63,621 bases of DNA from an uncultured Clostridiaceae bacterium (lineage in GTDB: Bacteria; Bacillota; Clostridia; Lachnospirales; Lachnospiraceae). The notes beneath the pieces were generated by a model. The model was not told the origin of the DNA. It ran no database searches and was given only the letters and a program-made list of their open reading frames with translations. The stretch spans positions 1 through 63,621 of the forward strand of contig CABSIM010000009.1 in the NCBI GenBank assembly GCA_902477765.1. Reading direction: 5' to 3'. Within the stretch, counting starts at the first letter, position 1. Each line of letters begins with the position of its first letter. The position numbers were made by a program, and so were the translations under genes. Shown here in pieces: positions 52,682 to 61,945 of this stretch.

Positions 52682-53782
52682 ATGAAAAAATTACTTCCAC
52701 TGCTTCTGGCTGCGGCCATGAGCGCATCTTTGCTGTCCGGCTGCGGAGGAACCGGTTCTTCTGCTGAAACCACTGCAGCCCCTTCCTCATCTGCCGCGTC
52801 CGCAGAAACCGAAACCACAGCGGAATCCGCACAGAAGGAGTCCTCTTCCGGATCCGCCGCAGAAACCGACGCTGCAGAAGCCGAAGGTGCCATCCGTGTG
52901 GGCGGCCTCAACGGTCCTACCACCATGGGACTTGTAAAGCTCATGGAAGATGCCAAAAACGGAGAAACTGAAAATCATTATGAGTTCACCATGGTCACTG
53001 CGGCAGATGAGCTGACCGCCATGGTGGGAAGCGGAAAGGTGGACATTGCCCTGCTTCCGGCCAATGTGGCCAGCGTTCTTTACAACAAAACCCAGGGAAA
53101 GGTTTCTGTCATTGACATCAATACTCTGGGCGTGCTTTATATGGTATCCGCTGATTCCTCTGTTCAGACCATCAGCCAGCTGAAAGGCAGAACCGTATAT
53201 CTGCCCGGCAAAGGAACCACACCGGAGTATGCGCTTCGGTATCTGATTTCCGCCTCCGGACTTTCCGAATCGGATGTGACCCTGGAATTCAAGTCCGAAG
53301 CCGCTGAAGTGGCTGCCATCCTGAAAGAGGATCCCAATGCCATCGGACTTCTCCCCCAGCCCTTTGTCACCGTGGCTCTAGGACAGAACGAAAAGCTCTC
53401 CATCATCATGGATCTGACCAAGGAATGGAACCAGGTACAGGAAGAAGGCAGCCAGAGCCGCCTTGTGACAGGCGTCACCATTGTAAACAATGAATTCCTG
53501 GAAAACCACAAAGAAGCTGTGGACCAGTTCCTGAAGGAACATGAAGCATCCATCCGGTTTGCATCAGAAGATCCTGACACCACCGCCCAGCTGATTGCCG
53601 ACGCCGGGATCGTGGCCAAGCCGGAAATTGCCAAAGCGGCACTTCCCTACTGCAACATCACATACATGGCCGGTACACAGATGAAAGAAGCTCTGGAAGG
53701 ATACCTGAATGTACTGTATGAGCAGAATGCAGACTCTGTGGGAGGCGCGCTGCCGGATGATGCATTTTATTATATTCCGTAA
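52682..53782 (+). CDS. ABC transporter substrate-binding lipoprotein (SsuA/THI5-like)
   Basis: This 366-residue lipoprotein has a signal peptide with lipobox LSGC (Cys near residue 20), a Ser/Thr/Ala/Glu-rich linker to about 65, and a type 2 periplasmic-binding domain starting IRVGGLNGPTTMGLVKLMED. It has the pattern of SsuA/TauA/NMT1-like proteins (ALLPANVASVLYNK; LKGRTVYLPGKGTTPEYALRYL). The ligand is unknown; sulfonates, pyrimidine-type thiamine precursors and other small anions are all possible. It lies in a unit with a TM1266 regulator, a permease and an ATPase. Confidence 0.88.
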   Translation: MKKLLPLLLAAAMSASLLSGCGGTGSSAETTAAPSSSAASAETETTAESAQKESSSGSAAETDAAEAEGAIRVGGLNGPTTMGLVKLMEDAKNGETENHYEFTMVTAADELTAMVGSGKVDIALLPANVASVLYNKTQGKVSVIDINTLGVLYMVSADSSVQTISQLKGRTVYLPGKGTTPEYALRYLISASGLSESDVTLEFKSEAAEVAAILKEDPNAIGLLPQPFVTVALGQNEKLSIIMDLTKEWNQVQEEGSQSRLVTGVTIVNNEFLENHKEAVDQFLKEHEASIRFASEDPDTTAQLIADAGIVAKPEIAKAALPYCNITYMAGTQMKEALEGYLNVLYEQNADSVGGALPDDAFYYIP

Positions 53783-53824
53783 TTTTCCCATACCTTCCTC
53801 AGTGAAAGGGGCATAAATCCGTTT

Positions 53825-54604
53825 ATGAACAAATTCCCGGGCTGGTTCCGAAAAACCGTCATACTCCTGTTCTGGCTCTGCCTCTGGCAGGGACTTTCCG
53901 TGCTGATAAACAACCAGATCTTCCTGGTCGGCCCTGCGGCCACTCTGAAGGCTCTGGCTTCTCAGGCCGGTTCCCCTGCTTTCTGGCAGGCTGTGGGGTT
54001 CTCTTTCGGACGGATCAGCCTGGGATTTTTTCTTGCTTTTCTGGCGGGACTCGGCACCGGTTCCCTTTCCTTCTGTGTTCCTCCTGTGGGAGAATTTCTT
54101 TCCCCGGCAGTCCAGTTCATGAAGTCCATTCCCGTGGCTTCCTTCGTGATCCTGGCCCTGATCTGGACCGGCTCAGAAAATCTCTCGATTTTTATTGCAT
54201 TCATGGTTGTATATCCCATGATCCATGTGAATACTCTCGCAGGACTTGAAAGTACCGACGAAAAACTTCTGGAAATGGCCGCTGTGTTCCGGGTCTCCGG
54301 AATACGGAAAGCCCTTTTCATTTACCGGCCGGCCCTGTATCCGTATCTGGCCAGCGCCTGCCGGACCGCGCTCGGCATGGGATTCAAATCCGGGATTGCC
54401 GCTGAGGTCATCGGCGTTCCGGACGGCTCCATCGGAGAAGGGCTTTATATGGCGAAAATATATCTGAGTACGGCGGAACTGTTTGCCTGGACACTCACCA
54501 TCATTCTGGTGAGCGCACTGTTCGAGCATCTGTTTCTCGCCCTGCTGAAAATCTGTGCCGGAAAAGGAGGGACTGCATATGAGCAGAACCGGAGCAGAGA
54601 ATAA
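53825..54604 (+). CDS. ABC transporter permease (SsuC/TauC-like)
   Basis: The 259-residue protein has about six membrane helices and the permease signature region (EMAAVFRVSGIRKALFIYRPALYPYLASACRTALGMGFKSGIAAEVIG) characteristic of nitrate/sulfonate/taurine-type importers. An AAAGGGG site lies about 12 bases before the ATG. It follows the binding-protein gene by 42 bases and overlaps the ATPase gene by 26. Confidence 0.9.
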   Translation: MNKFPGWFRKTVILLFWLCLWQGLSVLINNQIFLVGPAATLKALASQAGSPAFWQAVGFSFGRISLGFFLAFLAGLGTGSLSFCVPPVGEFLSPAVQFMKSIPVASFVILALIWTGSENLSIFIAFMVVYPMIHVNTLAGLESTDEKLLEMAAVFRVSGIRKALFIYRPALYPYLASACRTALGMGFKSGIAAEVIGVPDGSIGEGLYMAKIYLSTAELFAWTLTIILVSALFEHLFLALLKICAGKGGTAYEQNRSRE

Positions 54605-55235
54605 CTGCCGGACTCTTTTCGGAATCCGCACCGTACATCTTTCCAAATCCTACGGAGACGAAACTGTAATCCGGGATCTTTCCGCCGAATTCCTGTGCGG
54701 CGGGCGTTACTGCCTTATGTCTCCCTCCGGAACAGGAAAAACCACGTTCTTCCGCCTGCTTATGGGACTGGAAAAACCGGACAGCGGACAGATTTCCTTT
54801 CCCGTCCGGGAAGGAAATTCATCCGGCGTCACACGGTATCCGTCCCGGCCCCGGTTTTCTGCGGTTTTTCAGGAAGACCGGCTTCTGGAAGGATATACGC
54901 TTCTTGAAAATATCCGCTTTGTCACCGGCAGGCGCATGCCGGCGGACCTGATCCGTGAAACCGCTCTCCGGCTTCTTCCCGAAGATTCTCTGGAAAAACC
55001 CGTATCGGAATACTCCGGCGGCATGAGACGCCGTGCTGCCATCCTTCGTTCGCTTCTGGCTCCGTCGGATATTCTTCTGATGGATGAACCCTTCTCCGGC
55101 CTCGATCCTGATTCCAGACAGGCCGCCGCATCGGTCATCTGTGAACTTCTCCGCGATCGGCTCCTTCTGGTATCCACCCACAATGAAGAAGACCATCTCC
55201 TTCTGGGGGCCGGGATCTTCCGGCTCAGGCCATAG
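54579..55235 (+). CDS. ABC transporter ATP-binding protein
   Basis: This short 218-residue ATPase has Walker A SPSGTGKTT near residue 43, the Q-loop FSAVFQEDRLLEGYTLLENI, signature EYSGGMRRRAAILRSLLA and Walker B ILLMDEPFSGLD. It is the energiser of the importer encoded just upstream. The start at 54579 follows GGAGGG by eight bases. The last gene of the operon; a terminator lies 70 bases later. Confidence 0.9.
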   Translation: MSRTGAENNCRTLFGIRTVHLSKSYGDETVIRDLSAEFLCGGRYCLMSPSGTGKTTFFRLLMGLEKPDSGQISFPVREGNSSGVTRYPSRPRFSAVFQEDRLLEGYTLLENIRFVTGRRMPADLIRETALRLLPEDSLEKPVSEYSGGMRRRAAILRSLLAPSDILLMDEPFSGLDPDSRQAAASVICELLRDRLLLVSTHNEEDHLLLGAGIFRLRP

Positions 55236-55305
55236 ATTTTTTCCGCATGGCCCCTCCGGCATCTGCCTTCCCTGCAGACGCCAGAACTTTTCCCGTGAAA
55301 AACAT

Positions 55306-55363
55306 ACAGCCCCGGTTTCCGGTACGGAACATCTCGTTCCTCCGGAAAACCGGGGCTGTCTTT
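55306..55363 (+). terminator. terminator between ABC importer and punA
   Basis: ACAGCCCCGGTTT and AAACCGGGGCTGT form a long stem around an inner CCGG pair, followed by CTTTCTG on the plus strand. It may serve the converging punA transcript as well. Confidence 0.75.
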
Positions 55364-55426
55364 CTGTCAGCTTTGTTCTATCGCTCTGCCTTTTCCGGCA
55401 CTCCTGTCTTTCTGCCGGATGATCTT

Positions 55427-56263
55427 TCAGTCTCTGAGAAGATATTCGTGATAAATGGCTGTCAGTGACTTTTTCACCAGCCGCTCAAACAGAGGGGCCA
55501 CTCTGTCGGCAGTTTCCTGTACTTCCGCATGGCTCAGAGGCTGCGGAAGAATTCCGCTGGCCATATTCGTAATGCAGGAAATTCCGCAGACTGCCATTCC
55601 CATATGATTGGCTACAATGGCCTCGCAGACCGTACTCATTCCCACTGCGTCTGCTCCCAGAAGCCGGGCCATTCGGATCTCCGCCGGGGTTTCATAGGCG
55701 GGGCCGGTAAACTGAACATATACGCCTTCCTTCAGCGGGATCTGCTCTTCCGCTGCCACACGGCGGATGATCTCCCGGATCTCTTTTCTGTATACATCGC
55801 TCATATCGGGAAATCTCGGGCCCAGATCCTCTTCATTGGGTCCGATCAGCGGGGATGGAATAAACGAGCTGATATGATCGTTCATCAGCATGAAATCCCC
55901 TGCCTGATACTCTGTATTAACGCCTCCCGATGCATTGGTGAGAAACAGAAGCTTCGCTCCCATGAGTTTCATCAGACGGATGGGAAGGGTAACTTCCTTC
56001 ATGGAATATCCTTCATAATAATGGACGCGCCCCTGCATGATGACCATGGGCACATCTTCCACATATCCGAAAATGAATCTTCCCTTGTGCCCCGGTACGG
56101 TGGAGACAGGGAATCCTTCAATATCCTTATAGTCCAGCGTCTCTGCAATGCGGACCTTTTCCGCAAAGTTTCCCAGGCCGGAGCCCAGAATAAGCGCTGC
56201 TTCCGGGCGAAAAGAAATCTTCTTCTCCACGCCGGCATAGATTCTTTCCAGTTCCTGATTCAT
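55427..56263 (-). CDS. punA: purine nucleoside phosphorylase
   Basis: This 278-residue PNP splits inosine or guanosine with phosphate into base and ribose 1-phosphate. The trimeric PNP type is shown by LILGSGLGNFAEKV (phosphate-binding Ser), FPVSTVPGHKGRF, MQGRVHYYEGYSM, LTNASGGVN, the VQFTGPAYETPAEIRM region and MSTVCEAIVANHMG. AGGAGG precedes the ATG. It is a single gene between terminator-bounded neighbours. Confidence 0.95.
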   Translation of the reverse strand: MNQELERIYAGVEKKISFRPEAALILGSGLGNFAEKVRIAETLDYKDIEGFPVSTVPGHKGRFIFGYVEDVPMVIMQGRVHYYEGYSMKEVTLPIRLMKLMGAKLLFLTNASGGVNTEYQAGDFMLMNDHISSFIPSPLIGPNEEDLGPRFPDMSDVYRKEIREIIRRVAAEEQIPLKEGVYVQFTGPAYETPAEIRMARLLGADAVGMSTVCEAIVANHMGMAVCGISCITNMASGILPQPLSHAEVQETADRVAPLFERLVKKSLTAIYHEYLLRD

Positions 56264-56399
56264 GAAAAAACCTCCTGTGATTTCTTCCTTTCATCATACC
56301 CTATCCCATGGCAGTGTTCAACCTTTTTTTCTTCCGGTTCCGGCCGTAAGACGCCGGCTCCGGGGCCGCTCCAGAGCCTTTCCGGTTCCCGTTTTCCGA

Positions 56400-56966
56400 T
56401 TACAGCACCAGGATCCCCAGGTGCTCCAGAAGAATTTTGGTTCCCATCAGGATCAGGATGACTCCGCCTGCCAGTTCTGCCCTGGACTTATATTTCACTC
56501 CAAAGACATGGCCTACCCGGACTCCCACGGTGGAAAGAATGCATGTCACGACTCCGATAAACAGAACCGCCCAGAAAATATTCACCTGGAGAAACGCAAA
56601 TGTCACTCCTACAGCCAGAGCATCAATGCTGGTGGCCACCGCCAGCGGAAGCATGGAAGCAGGCCCGAAAGAGGCATCCAGCTTCTCTTCATCTGTTTCT
56701 CTGGACTCTTTCACCATATTGAATCCGATAAGGAACAGAAGCACAAAGGCAATCCAGTGGTCGATTCTGGTGATCATGGTCTCAAACTGACTTCCCAGCA
56801 GATATCCCAGAAACGGCATCAGCGCCTGAAATCCCCCGAAATAGAGGCCGCAGATCAGCCCATGACTGACTTTCATTTTCTGCACGGAAAGTCCCTTACA
56901 GACAGAAACGGCAAAAGCATCCATGGACAGCCCCACCGCGATAATAAAAAGTTCCGGTATACTCAT
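56400..56966 (-). CDS. mntP: manganese exporter MntP
   Basis: This 188-residue membrane protein with six helices exports Mn(II). The two repeats carry the conserved Asp-containing stretches VGLSMDAFAVSVCKGL and AVATSIDALAVGVTFAF, the hallmark of the DUF204/MntP family. AGGAGG lies seven bases before the ATG at 56966; the frame extends upstream into a riboswitch and is not used. Control by the yybP-ykoY-type riboswitch upstream supports the manganese role. Confidence 0.95.
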   Translation of the reverse strand: MSIPELFIIAVGLSMDAFAVSVCKGLSVQKMKVSHGLICGLYFGGFQALMPFLGYLLGSQFETMITRIDHWIAFVLLFLIGFNMVKESRETDEEKLDASFGPASMLPLAVATSIDALAVGVTFAFLQVNIFWAVLFIGVVTCILSTVGVRVGHVFGVKYKSRAELAGGVILILMGTKILLEHLGILVL

Positions 56967-57025
56967 ACCTGATCCTCCTTTGGTTTTCTGAACCTGCTTT
57001 CCGGGCATTTCCGCCGCTTTCAGGA

Positions 57026-57150
57026 CAAAAAAAAGAAACCCACCTGTCCCCTGACAGATAAGTCTCATCATTTAAAGCACAGCCAGGATTAAATCCAGTA
57101 TGTTGGCTGCGCTGCGCCCTGCGCCGACTACTCCCTTATGCTGGTTCTGT
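57026..57150 (-). promoter_or_regulatory. manganese riboswitch (yybP-ykoY class)
   Basis: On the minus strand CAGCATAAGGGAGTAGTC opens the element, with paired GGCGC/GCGC segments and GCAGCCAACATACTGG; a terminator follows with arms GAGACTTATCTGTC and GACAGGTGGGTTTC, an AGGG loop and eight T. GGGAGUAG is a core feature of this Mn-sensing class, and the mntP gene follows directly. Between its 5' end and the terminator of the tRNA gene (57151-57289) I see nothing assignable. Confidence 0.85.
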
Positions 57151-57289
57151 TTTTATTAAAACACCGATACGCCTCCACAGATTATGCGGATGCCGCACCG
57201 TCTCTCCGCGGTCCGTTCTGATACGCCGGCCCCGCTCTCATACATGAGCATATCTTATTGAGGTAATTTTGTCAATAAGGAGTTTGATG

Positions 57290-57326
57290 CAAAAATTCAG
57301 CAGCTCTGAAAATCTTTCAGAGCTGC
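57290..57326 (-). terminator. terminator after tRNA-Leu
   Basis: GCAGCTCTGAAA and its exact complement (12 bp) with a three-base loop end in TGAATTTTTG on the minus strand. Confidence 0.75.
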
Positions 57327-57368
57327 CTCCGTCTTGAAATTCTGTCCGTATATACTTCATCCGCATCA

Positions 57369-57450
57369 TGCGGGTAGTGGGGCTCGGACCCACACGCCTC
57401 GCGGCACAGGAACCTAAATCCTGCACGTCTGCCAATTCCGCCATACCCGC
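57369..57450 (-). tRNA. tRNA-Leu (anticodon TAG)
   Basis: The acceptor arms GCGGGTA and TACCCGC pair fully. The anticodon arm CAGGA-TTTAGGT-TCCTG shows anticodon TAG, which reads CUA. A variable arm (CCGCGAGGCG) makes it class II, as for leucine, and the T arm GTGGG-TCCGAGC-CCCAC is regular. The 3' CCA is not encoded. Length is 82 nt. Confidence 0.95.
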
Positions 57451-57561
57451 CTGTGTCAATGACACTTGAAAAGTATACCATCTGTACAAAAGACTTGTCA
57501 ATAAGCAGGTGGGCAGAACCCCCGGATTCAGGCTGTCCGCGGATCCTCAGGCTCCGGCTTT

Positions 57562-58845
57562 TTATTCACCGGAACCGCTTTTTTCTGTCAGAATATCCAC
57601 AATGGTTTTTTCCGTTCCTTCCATTCCCGGAGAAGCAATCTCCCCCATATGCCGCATGGTCTCTTCCGGTGTTTTCCCGTTAATTCCATGAACTGCATCG
57701 ATGCTGATTCCATGCATGGCAAAATCCACCGACTGAAACGCCGCGTCCACAGCGACAATGCCCTTCATGGTGCATCCCTGGTTTCCTCCGTCACAGATCA
57801 TACCTGTAAGGCTGCTGGCCATGTTGCGGATGACCCGCTCCATCACATCCGCACCGCCTCCGTAAAGGTATGCCAGCCCGCAGGCCATGCCGGTTCCCGC
57901 TGCGATCCCGCATCCGCAGAACGCAGAGAGTTTTCCCGAATATTCCTTGATGTACATGCAGACCAGATAGCTGATGGCGGTAGCCCGGTAAAGAGCCTCT
58001 CTGCTGAGCCCCCGGATCCTGTACACCGCATACAGGGGCATGGTGGCGATGATCCCATGAGCTCCCGAACCGGTAATGCTCATGGCCGGACGGTCCAGTC
58101 CGATAACCCGTGCCTCAATGGCTGCGTTGCAGAGGAGAGACGCAGTTTTCTGCTCATCCCCGGAAAAGATTTTTCCTCCGTTTTTTTCCAGAAGGTAAGG
58201 AGCATATGTGGTTCTGGGGCTTTCCAGGCCTTCTTCAAACAGGCGGAAGTTCATCTCATAGGCGTCTCCGATAAAAGCCAGTTCCTCCGCCGGCACGGCT
58301 GCCGCATATTCACAGATTTCCTTTAAGGTATAGGAATGGATCACCGGCGGAACCGGGTCTGCTTCCTGTATCTCTTCTCCTCCGGAAAATACTGTTTCTC
58401 CATTCACCCGGATTCTTACAATGTTGGTATGTGCGTCCCGGATGGTTACCACTGCTTCTCCTTCCGTCGTGGTCACTCTGGCCTCGATAAAAATACGGCT
58501 GGTGATTTCGCCCATGGATACCCGGATTTTCCCGGCCCGTACCAGTGCTTCTGCCTTTTCATTGTCTTCTGTCGTCACATCCGCGAGGCTTTCCAGTCCC
58601 TTTTCAGGCTTTCCTGCCACTGCTCCCAGAGCGGCTGCGTACTCATTTCCCATAAACCGGCTGTTGGGAATTCCGCAGGTATAGGCATTCTTATACATAC
58701 CGCTGTTCAGGACCAGCTCCACGCCCAGAAGGTCTCCCTCCGCCAGTTCCCTGGCTCTGGATACCGCAAATGCAATGGCCCCCGGCTCCGTAACACCCAG
58801 AGCAGGCTTCATGTCTTCCCGGATCAGCCTTGTCAGTTCTTCCAT
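57562..58845 (-). CDS. L-cysteine desulfidase / UPF0597 (serine dehydratase-like) protein
   Basis: This 427-residue protein belongs to the family of L-cysteine desulfidase (CyuA/CdsB) and UPF0597 proteins, Fe-S enzymes that degrade cysteine to pyruvate, ammonia and sulfide. Visible signs are VTEPGAIAFAVSRA near the N-terminus with the family TEP motif, the C-terminal Cys residues LSAFCGCGIAAGTGMACG and MICDGGNQGCTMKG, which would hold a [4Fe-4S] cluster. The start at 58845 follows GGAGG and lies one base from the stop of the C-S lyase gene upstream. The two form an apparent sulfur-amino-acid degradation operon. Confidence 0.88.
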   Translation of the reverse strand: MEELTRLIREDMKPALGVTEPGAIAFAVSRARELAEGDLLGVELVLNSGMYKNAYTCGIPNSRFMGNEYAAALGAVAGKPEKGLESLADVTTEDNEKAEALVRAGKIRVSMGEITSRIFIEARVTTTEGEAVVTIRDAHTNIVRIRVNGETVFSGGEEIQEADPVPPVIHSYTLKEICEYAAAVPAEELAFIGDAYEMNFRLFEEGLESPRTTYAPYLLEKNGGKIFSGDEQKTASLLCNAAIEARVIGLDRPAMSITGSGAHGIIATMPLYAVYRIRGLSREALYRATAISYLVCMYIKEYSGKLSAFCGCGIAAGTGMACGLAYLYGGGADVMERVIRNMASSLTGMICDGGNQGCTMKGIVAVDAAFQSVDFAMHGISIDAVHGINGKTPEETMRHMGEIASPGMEGTEKTIVDILTEKSGSGE

Positions 58846-58846
58846 C

Positions 58847-60034
58847 TTATTCCTCCGATTCCAGACTGTTAACCGCATCCTCCAGCTGTTTCATGGCCTT
58901 TTCCAGCACCGGTCGCGGGCATGCCGCATTGAGACGCATGAATCCCGTCAGGCTTCTGGTAAACGAAGATCCCGGATTCAGGCCAAGTCCTGCCTTCTGT
59001 ATCATAAATTCTCTCAGTTCCTGATCATTCATCCCCAGTTCCCGGCAGTCCAGCCAGACAAGATAGGTGGCATCCGGTACTGTAGGACGGATCTTCGGAA
59101 TATGCCTCCTGCAGTAGTCCGCTATAAAATCAAAGTTCCCTGAAATATAGGAAAGCACCTGTTCCAGCCACTCCCCGCCTTCGTTAAAGGCTGCCTCCAT
59201 GGCCACGGAACTGAAGGCATTGTTTCTGTGAATATCCATGGATCCCCAGAAACGGTCGAACATCTCCTTCATTTCATGATCCGGGAATACGGTAACTGAC
59301 GCCTGGAGACCGGCCAGATTGAAGGTTTTGGTACCGGAAATGCAGGTGATCACGCGATTTTCCGCTTCCGGCATGGCCATGGCTGCCGGCGTATGTTTTT
59401 TTCCGTGAAAGATCAGATCCGAATGGATCTCATCGGAAACCACCAGCACACCGTTTTCCCTGCAGATCGTCAGCATCCGCCTCAGTTCCTCCGGAGTCCA
59501 CACCTTTCCCAGCGGATTATGGGGATTGCAGAGAATAAACATTCTGGTAAGAGGATCCTTTGCCTTTTTTTCAAAATCCTCAAAGTCCACCTCCCAGGTT
59601 CCGTCCTTTTCAATCAGATTATTTTCTGCCACCCGGCGGCCGCTCAGCTCATTCACATCATAAAATTCCGGATACACCGGCGGCTGAATCAGGATTCTGT
59701 CATTTTCCCCTGTAAAAATCCGTACCAGAGCTGTCAGTGCGGGAACGACTCCCAGGCTCCAGCTGCATAACGACGTATCGATCTTCCAGCCGTTTCTTTT
59801 TTCCTGCCAGTCCGCATAGGCCTTGTAATAGCTGTCCGGTCTGGATGTATAGCCCCAGATTCCTTCCTCTGCTTTCTTTCTGCAGGCGTCGATAATGGGC
59901 TGGGCGGTACGGAAATCCATATCCGCAATCCAGAGAGGAATCACGTTATCCGTCCCGAAATTTTTAACCCGTTCATCGTATTTGGCCGAACGGTTGCCGC
60001 TTCTGTCCACGATTTCATCGAAATTATAGATCAT
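58847..60034 (-). CDS. MalY/PatB-type cystathionine beta-lyase (C-S lyase)
   Basis: This 395-residue fold-type I PLP enzyme cleaves C-S bonds of cystathionine, cystine or cysteine conjugates. The family entry FDEIVDRSGNRSAKYD, the WIADMDFRTAQPI motif, HNPLGKVWTPEEL, the SDEIHSDLIF cofactor-contact segment and the PLP Lys in SGTKTFNLAGL are present. Some homologues also act as regulators, but its place before a cysteine desulfidase gene argues for a catabolic or sulfide-forming role. AAGGAGG precedes the ATG. Confidence 0.93.
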   Translation of the reverse strand: MIYNFDEIVDRSGNRSAKYDERVKNFGTDNVIPLWIADMDFRTAQPIIDACRKKAEEGIWGYTSRPDSYYKAYADWQEKRNGWKIDTSLCSWSLGVVPALTALVRIFTGENDRILIQPPVYPEFYDVNELSGRRVAENNLIEKDGTWEVDFEDFEKKAKDPLTRMFILCNPHNPLGKVWTPEELRRMLTICRENGVLVVSDEIHSDLIFHGKKHTPAAMAMPEAENRVITCISGTKTFNLAGLQASVTVFPDHEMKEMFDRFWGSMDIHRNNAFSSVAMEAAFNEGGEWLEQVLSYISGNFDFIADYCRRHIPKIRPTVPDATYLVWLDCRELGMNDQELREFMIQKAGLGLNPGSSFTRSLTGFMRLNAACPRPVLEKAMKQLEDAVNSLESEE

Positions 60035-60204
60035 GCGTCTTTCCTCCTTTTCTTACATCCTATACGGCAGATACTTCTCCGTCAAGTCCTGTTTTTCTCC
60101 GTTTTCTTCCACAGCCGCATCTGTACGGAGATGAAAATGTTTCTGCTTCTTCCTGCCTGCTTTTTACATCATCTTTCCGGATTTTTGTGCATTCTGTCCA
60201 TATC

Positions 60205-60233
60205 TTGACATTATTTTGGTCCAAGTTTATAAT
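60205..60233 (+). promoter_or_regulatory. promoter of the serine hydrolase gene
   Basis: Perfect TTGACA (60205-60210) and TATAAT (60228-60233) have a 17-base spacer. The rest of the 236-base gap to the divergent lyase gene is unremarkable. Confidence 0.9.
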
Positions 60234-60270
60234 TATTTATCATTTTTATCTGACGAAAGGCGGTGCTCTC

Positions 60271-61809
60271 ATGAATGAGTCTCTGGAAAAACAGCTGGAT
60301 TCTCTGTTTCTTCCCTGGAATAACCAGAACGGCCCCGGAATCCAGATTCTGATCCGTAAGAACGGACGGACCCTCTATGAAAAATGCTTTGGCCTTGCCA
60401 GTCTGGAACACCGGATCCCTGTGACTCCGGAAACAGTCTTCCATGTGGCTTCTGTTTCCAAGCAGTTTACAGTGCTTGCTCTTCTGCTTCTCTGGAAAGA
60501 AGGGCGCCTGGATCTGGAAGATGATATCCGCGTCCATGTGCCGGAACTGATTTCCTTTGATGAACCTGTGACGCTCCGCCAGCTGATGAACAATGTCAGC
60601 GGACTCAGAGACCAGTGGGAGCTGCTTTTTATGCGGGGAATCCGGATCAGCGATTCCATCGGCATGGAGGATATCAATACCTCCATCCGTATGCAGAAGC
60701 ATCTGAATTTTCCTCCCCGGAGTGCCTATCTCTACAGCAATACCGGCTTCCATCTCCTTTCCCTGACTGTGGAACGCTGCAGCGGACTTCCGTTTCCGGA
60801 ATTTGCAAGAAAACGTATTTTTGAGCCGCTCGGTATGAAACGCACCCGGGTCCGCGCTTCCACAGGAGAAATCATCCCGGGACTGGCATATTCCTATCAG
60901 GACCCCGGCACCGGATTCTATTCCTATGATCCGCTCAATTATTCCCTTTATGGTCCCACCTCCGTCAACACCTGTGCCCGGGATCTGGTCCGCATGCTTT
61001 CCGAATATATCCATCCCCGTGTCTTTGACCGGGAGATTCTCTCTGTCATGATGACCCCGGCTGTGCTTTCCGACGGAACCGTATCCGAATACTGCGGCGG
61101 ACTGATGACCCACCGGCTGGGCGGATGCGGCATTTTTGAACACGGCGGTGCTGATGCCGCATATCGCAGCCATGTATTCTGCATTCCTCAGGAAGAACTG
61201 GAACTTGTTCTTCTTTCCAATACCAACTCCAGGCTCATGTCCAAGACCGCAAGAAAAGCCGCCTGCCTGATTCTCGGTCTTCCTGATGACACAGAACCGG
61301 CGCTTCCCGATGCTGTTTTTTCTGCTCCGGAAGAAGGGGCTTATCTTTCCTCGCGTCCGGACGACCCGCAGATCGTACGGGTCCTGAAAAAACAGGACGA
61401 TTATTTCATGGAACGGGAAACAGGGTTTACAAAACTTTCTTCCTGTCCGGACGGCAGCTTCCGTGTGGGAACTCTGGATGAGCGGCTCTGTTTTCTGAAA
61501 GACAGCCTTCTTTTCCGCCTTCCCTCCTCTGTCATTACATTGAAACCGGCAGCTCCGGCCCGTCCCGGCCGTCTGATGCCCGGAATCTACCGTCAGGAAG
61601 AGACCTCCATGGAATTTGCCATCCGCGAAACCGCTGACGGCTGCAGTCTTTCCACGCTGCGGTACGGTACGGTTCCGGTCTATGAAAGCACCGGCGGCTC
61701 CATGGCATTCCTTCTGAGCCCTGACTTTGCCATGTATATCCGTCAGGACGGACAGGAGCTGGTTCTGGACGGCGGCAGAGTCAGAAATATGCGCTGCCGG
61801 AGACTCTGA
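60271..61809 (+). CDS. serine hydrolase, class C beta-lactamase/esterase-like
   Basis: The 512-residue protein has a beta-lactamase-fold domain: the nucleophile motif SVSKQFT (SxxK) near residue 67, YSN in YLYSNTGFH near 155 and an HGG motif (FEHGGADAAYR) near 295. A C-terminal beta-rich domain of about 140 residues follows. No signal peptide is seen. Such proteins act as peptidases, esterases or D-amino-acid peptidases; true beta-lactamase activity is unlikely. The start at 60271 has a weak AAAGG site; no better start exists. A second M20 peptidase gene follows 136 bases later on the same strand. Confidence 0.88.
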   Translation: MNESLEKQLDSLFLPWNNQNGPGIQILIRKNGRTLYEKCFGLASLEHRIPVTPETVFHVASVSKQFTVLALLLLWKEGRLDLEDDIRVHVPELISFDEPVTLRQLMNNVSGLRDQWELLFMRGIRISDSIGMEDINTSIRMQKHLNFPPRSAYLYSNTGFHLLSLTVERCSGLPFPEFARKRIFEPLGMKRTRVRASTGEIIPGLAYSYQDPGTGFYSYDPLNYSLYGPTSVNTCARDLVRMLSEYIHPRVFDREILSVMMTPAVLSDGTVSEYCGGLMTHRLGGCGIFEHGGADAAYRSHVFCIPQEELELVLLSNTNSRLMSKTARKAACLILGLPDDTEPALPDAVFSAPEEGAYLSSRPDDPQIVRVLKKQDDYFMERETGFTKLSSCPDGSFRVGTLDERLCFLKDSLLFRLPSSVITLKPAAPARPGRLMPGIYRQEETSMEFAIRETADGCSLSTLRYGTVPVYESTGGSMAFLLSPDFAMYIRQDGQELVLDGGRVRNMRCRRL

Positions 61810-61945
61810 TGTCCGGAAAATTTCCGGCTGCCGTCTTCAATTTCAGGAAGTTCCAAATGGACAAATGCCGGAAAAAAATGTATACTTAAAAGCAGAAAAA
61901 TACAATGTATATCTGGATTCAACATCAAATGTGGGAGGTATTTTT

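Noticed and set aside
57238..57501. An 87-codon minus-strand frame containing AGMAELADVQDLGSCAARR
   Set aside because: This is a translation of the tRNA-Leu gene, a well-known false protein; the tRNA cloverleaf explains the sequence fully.
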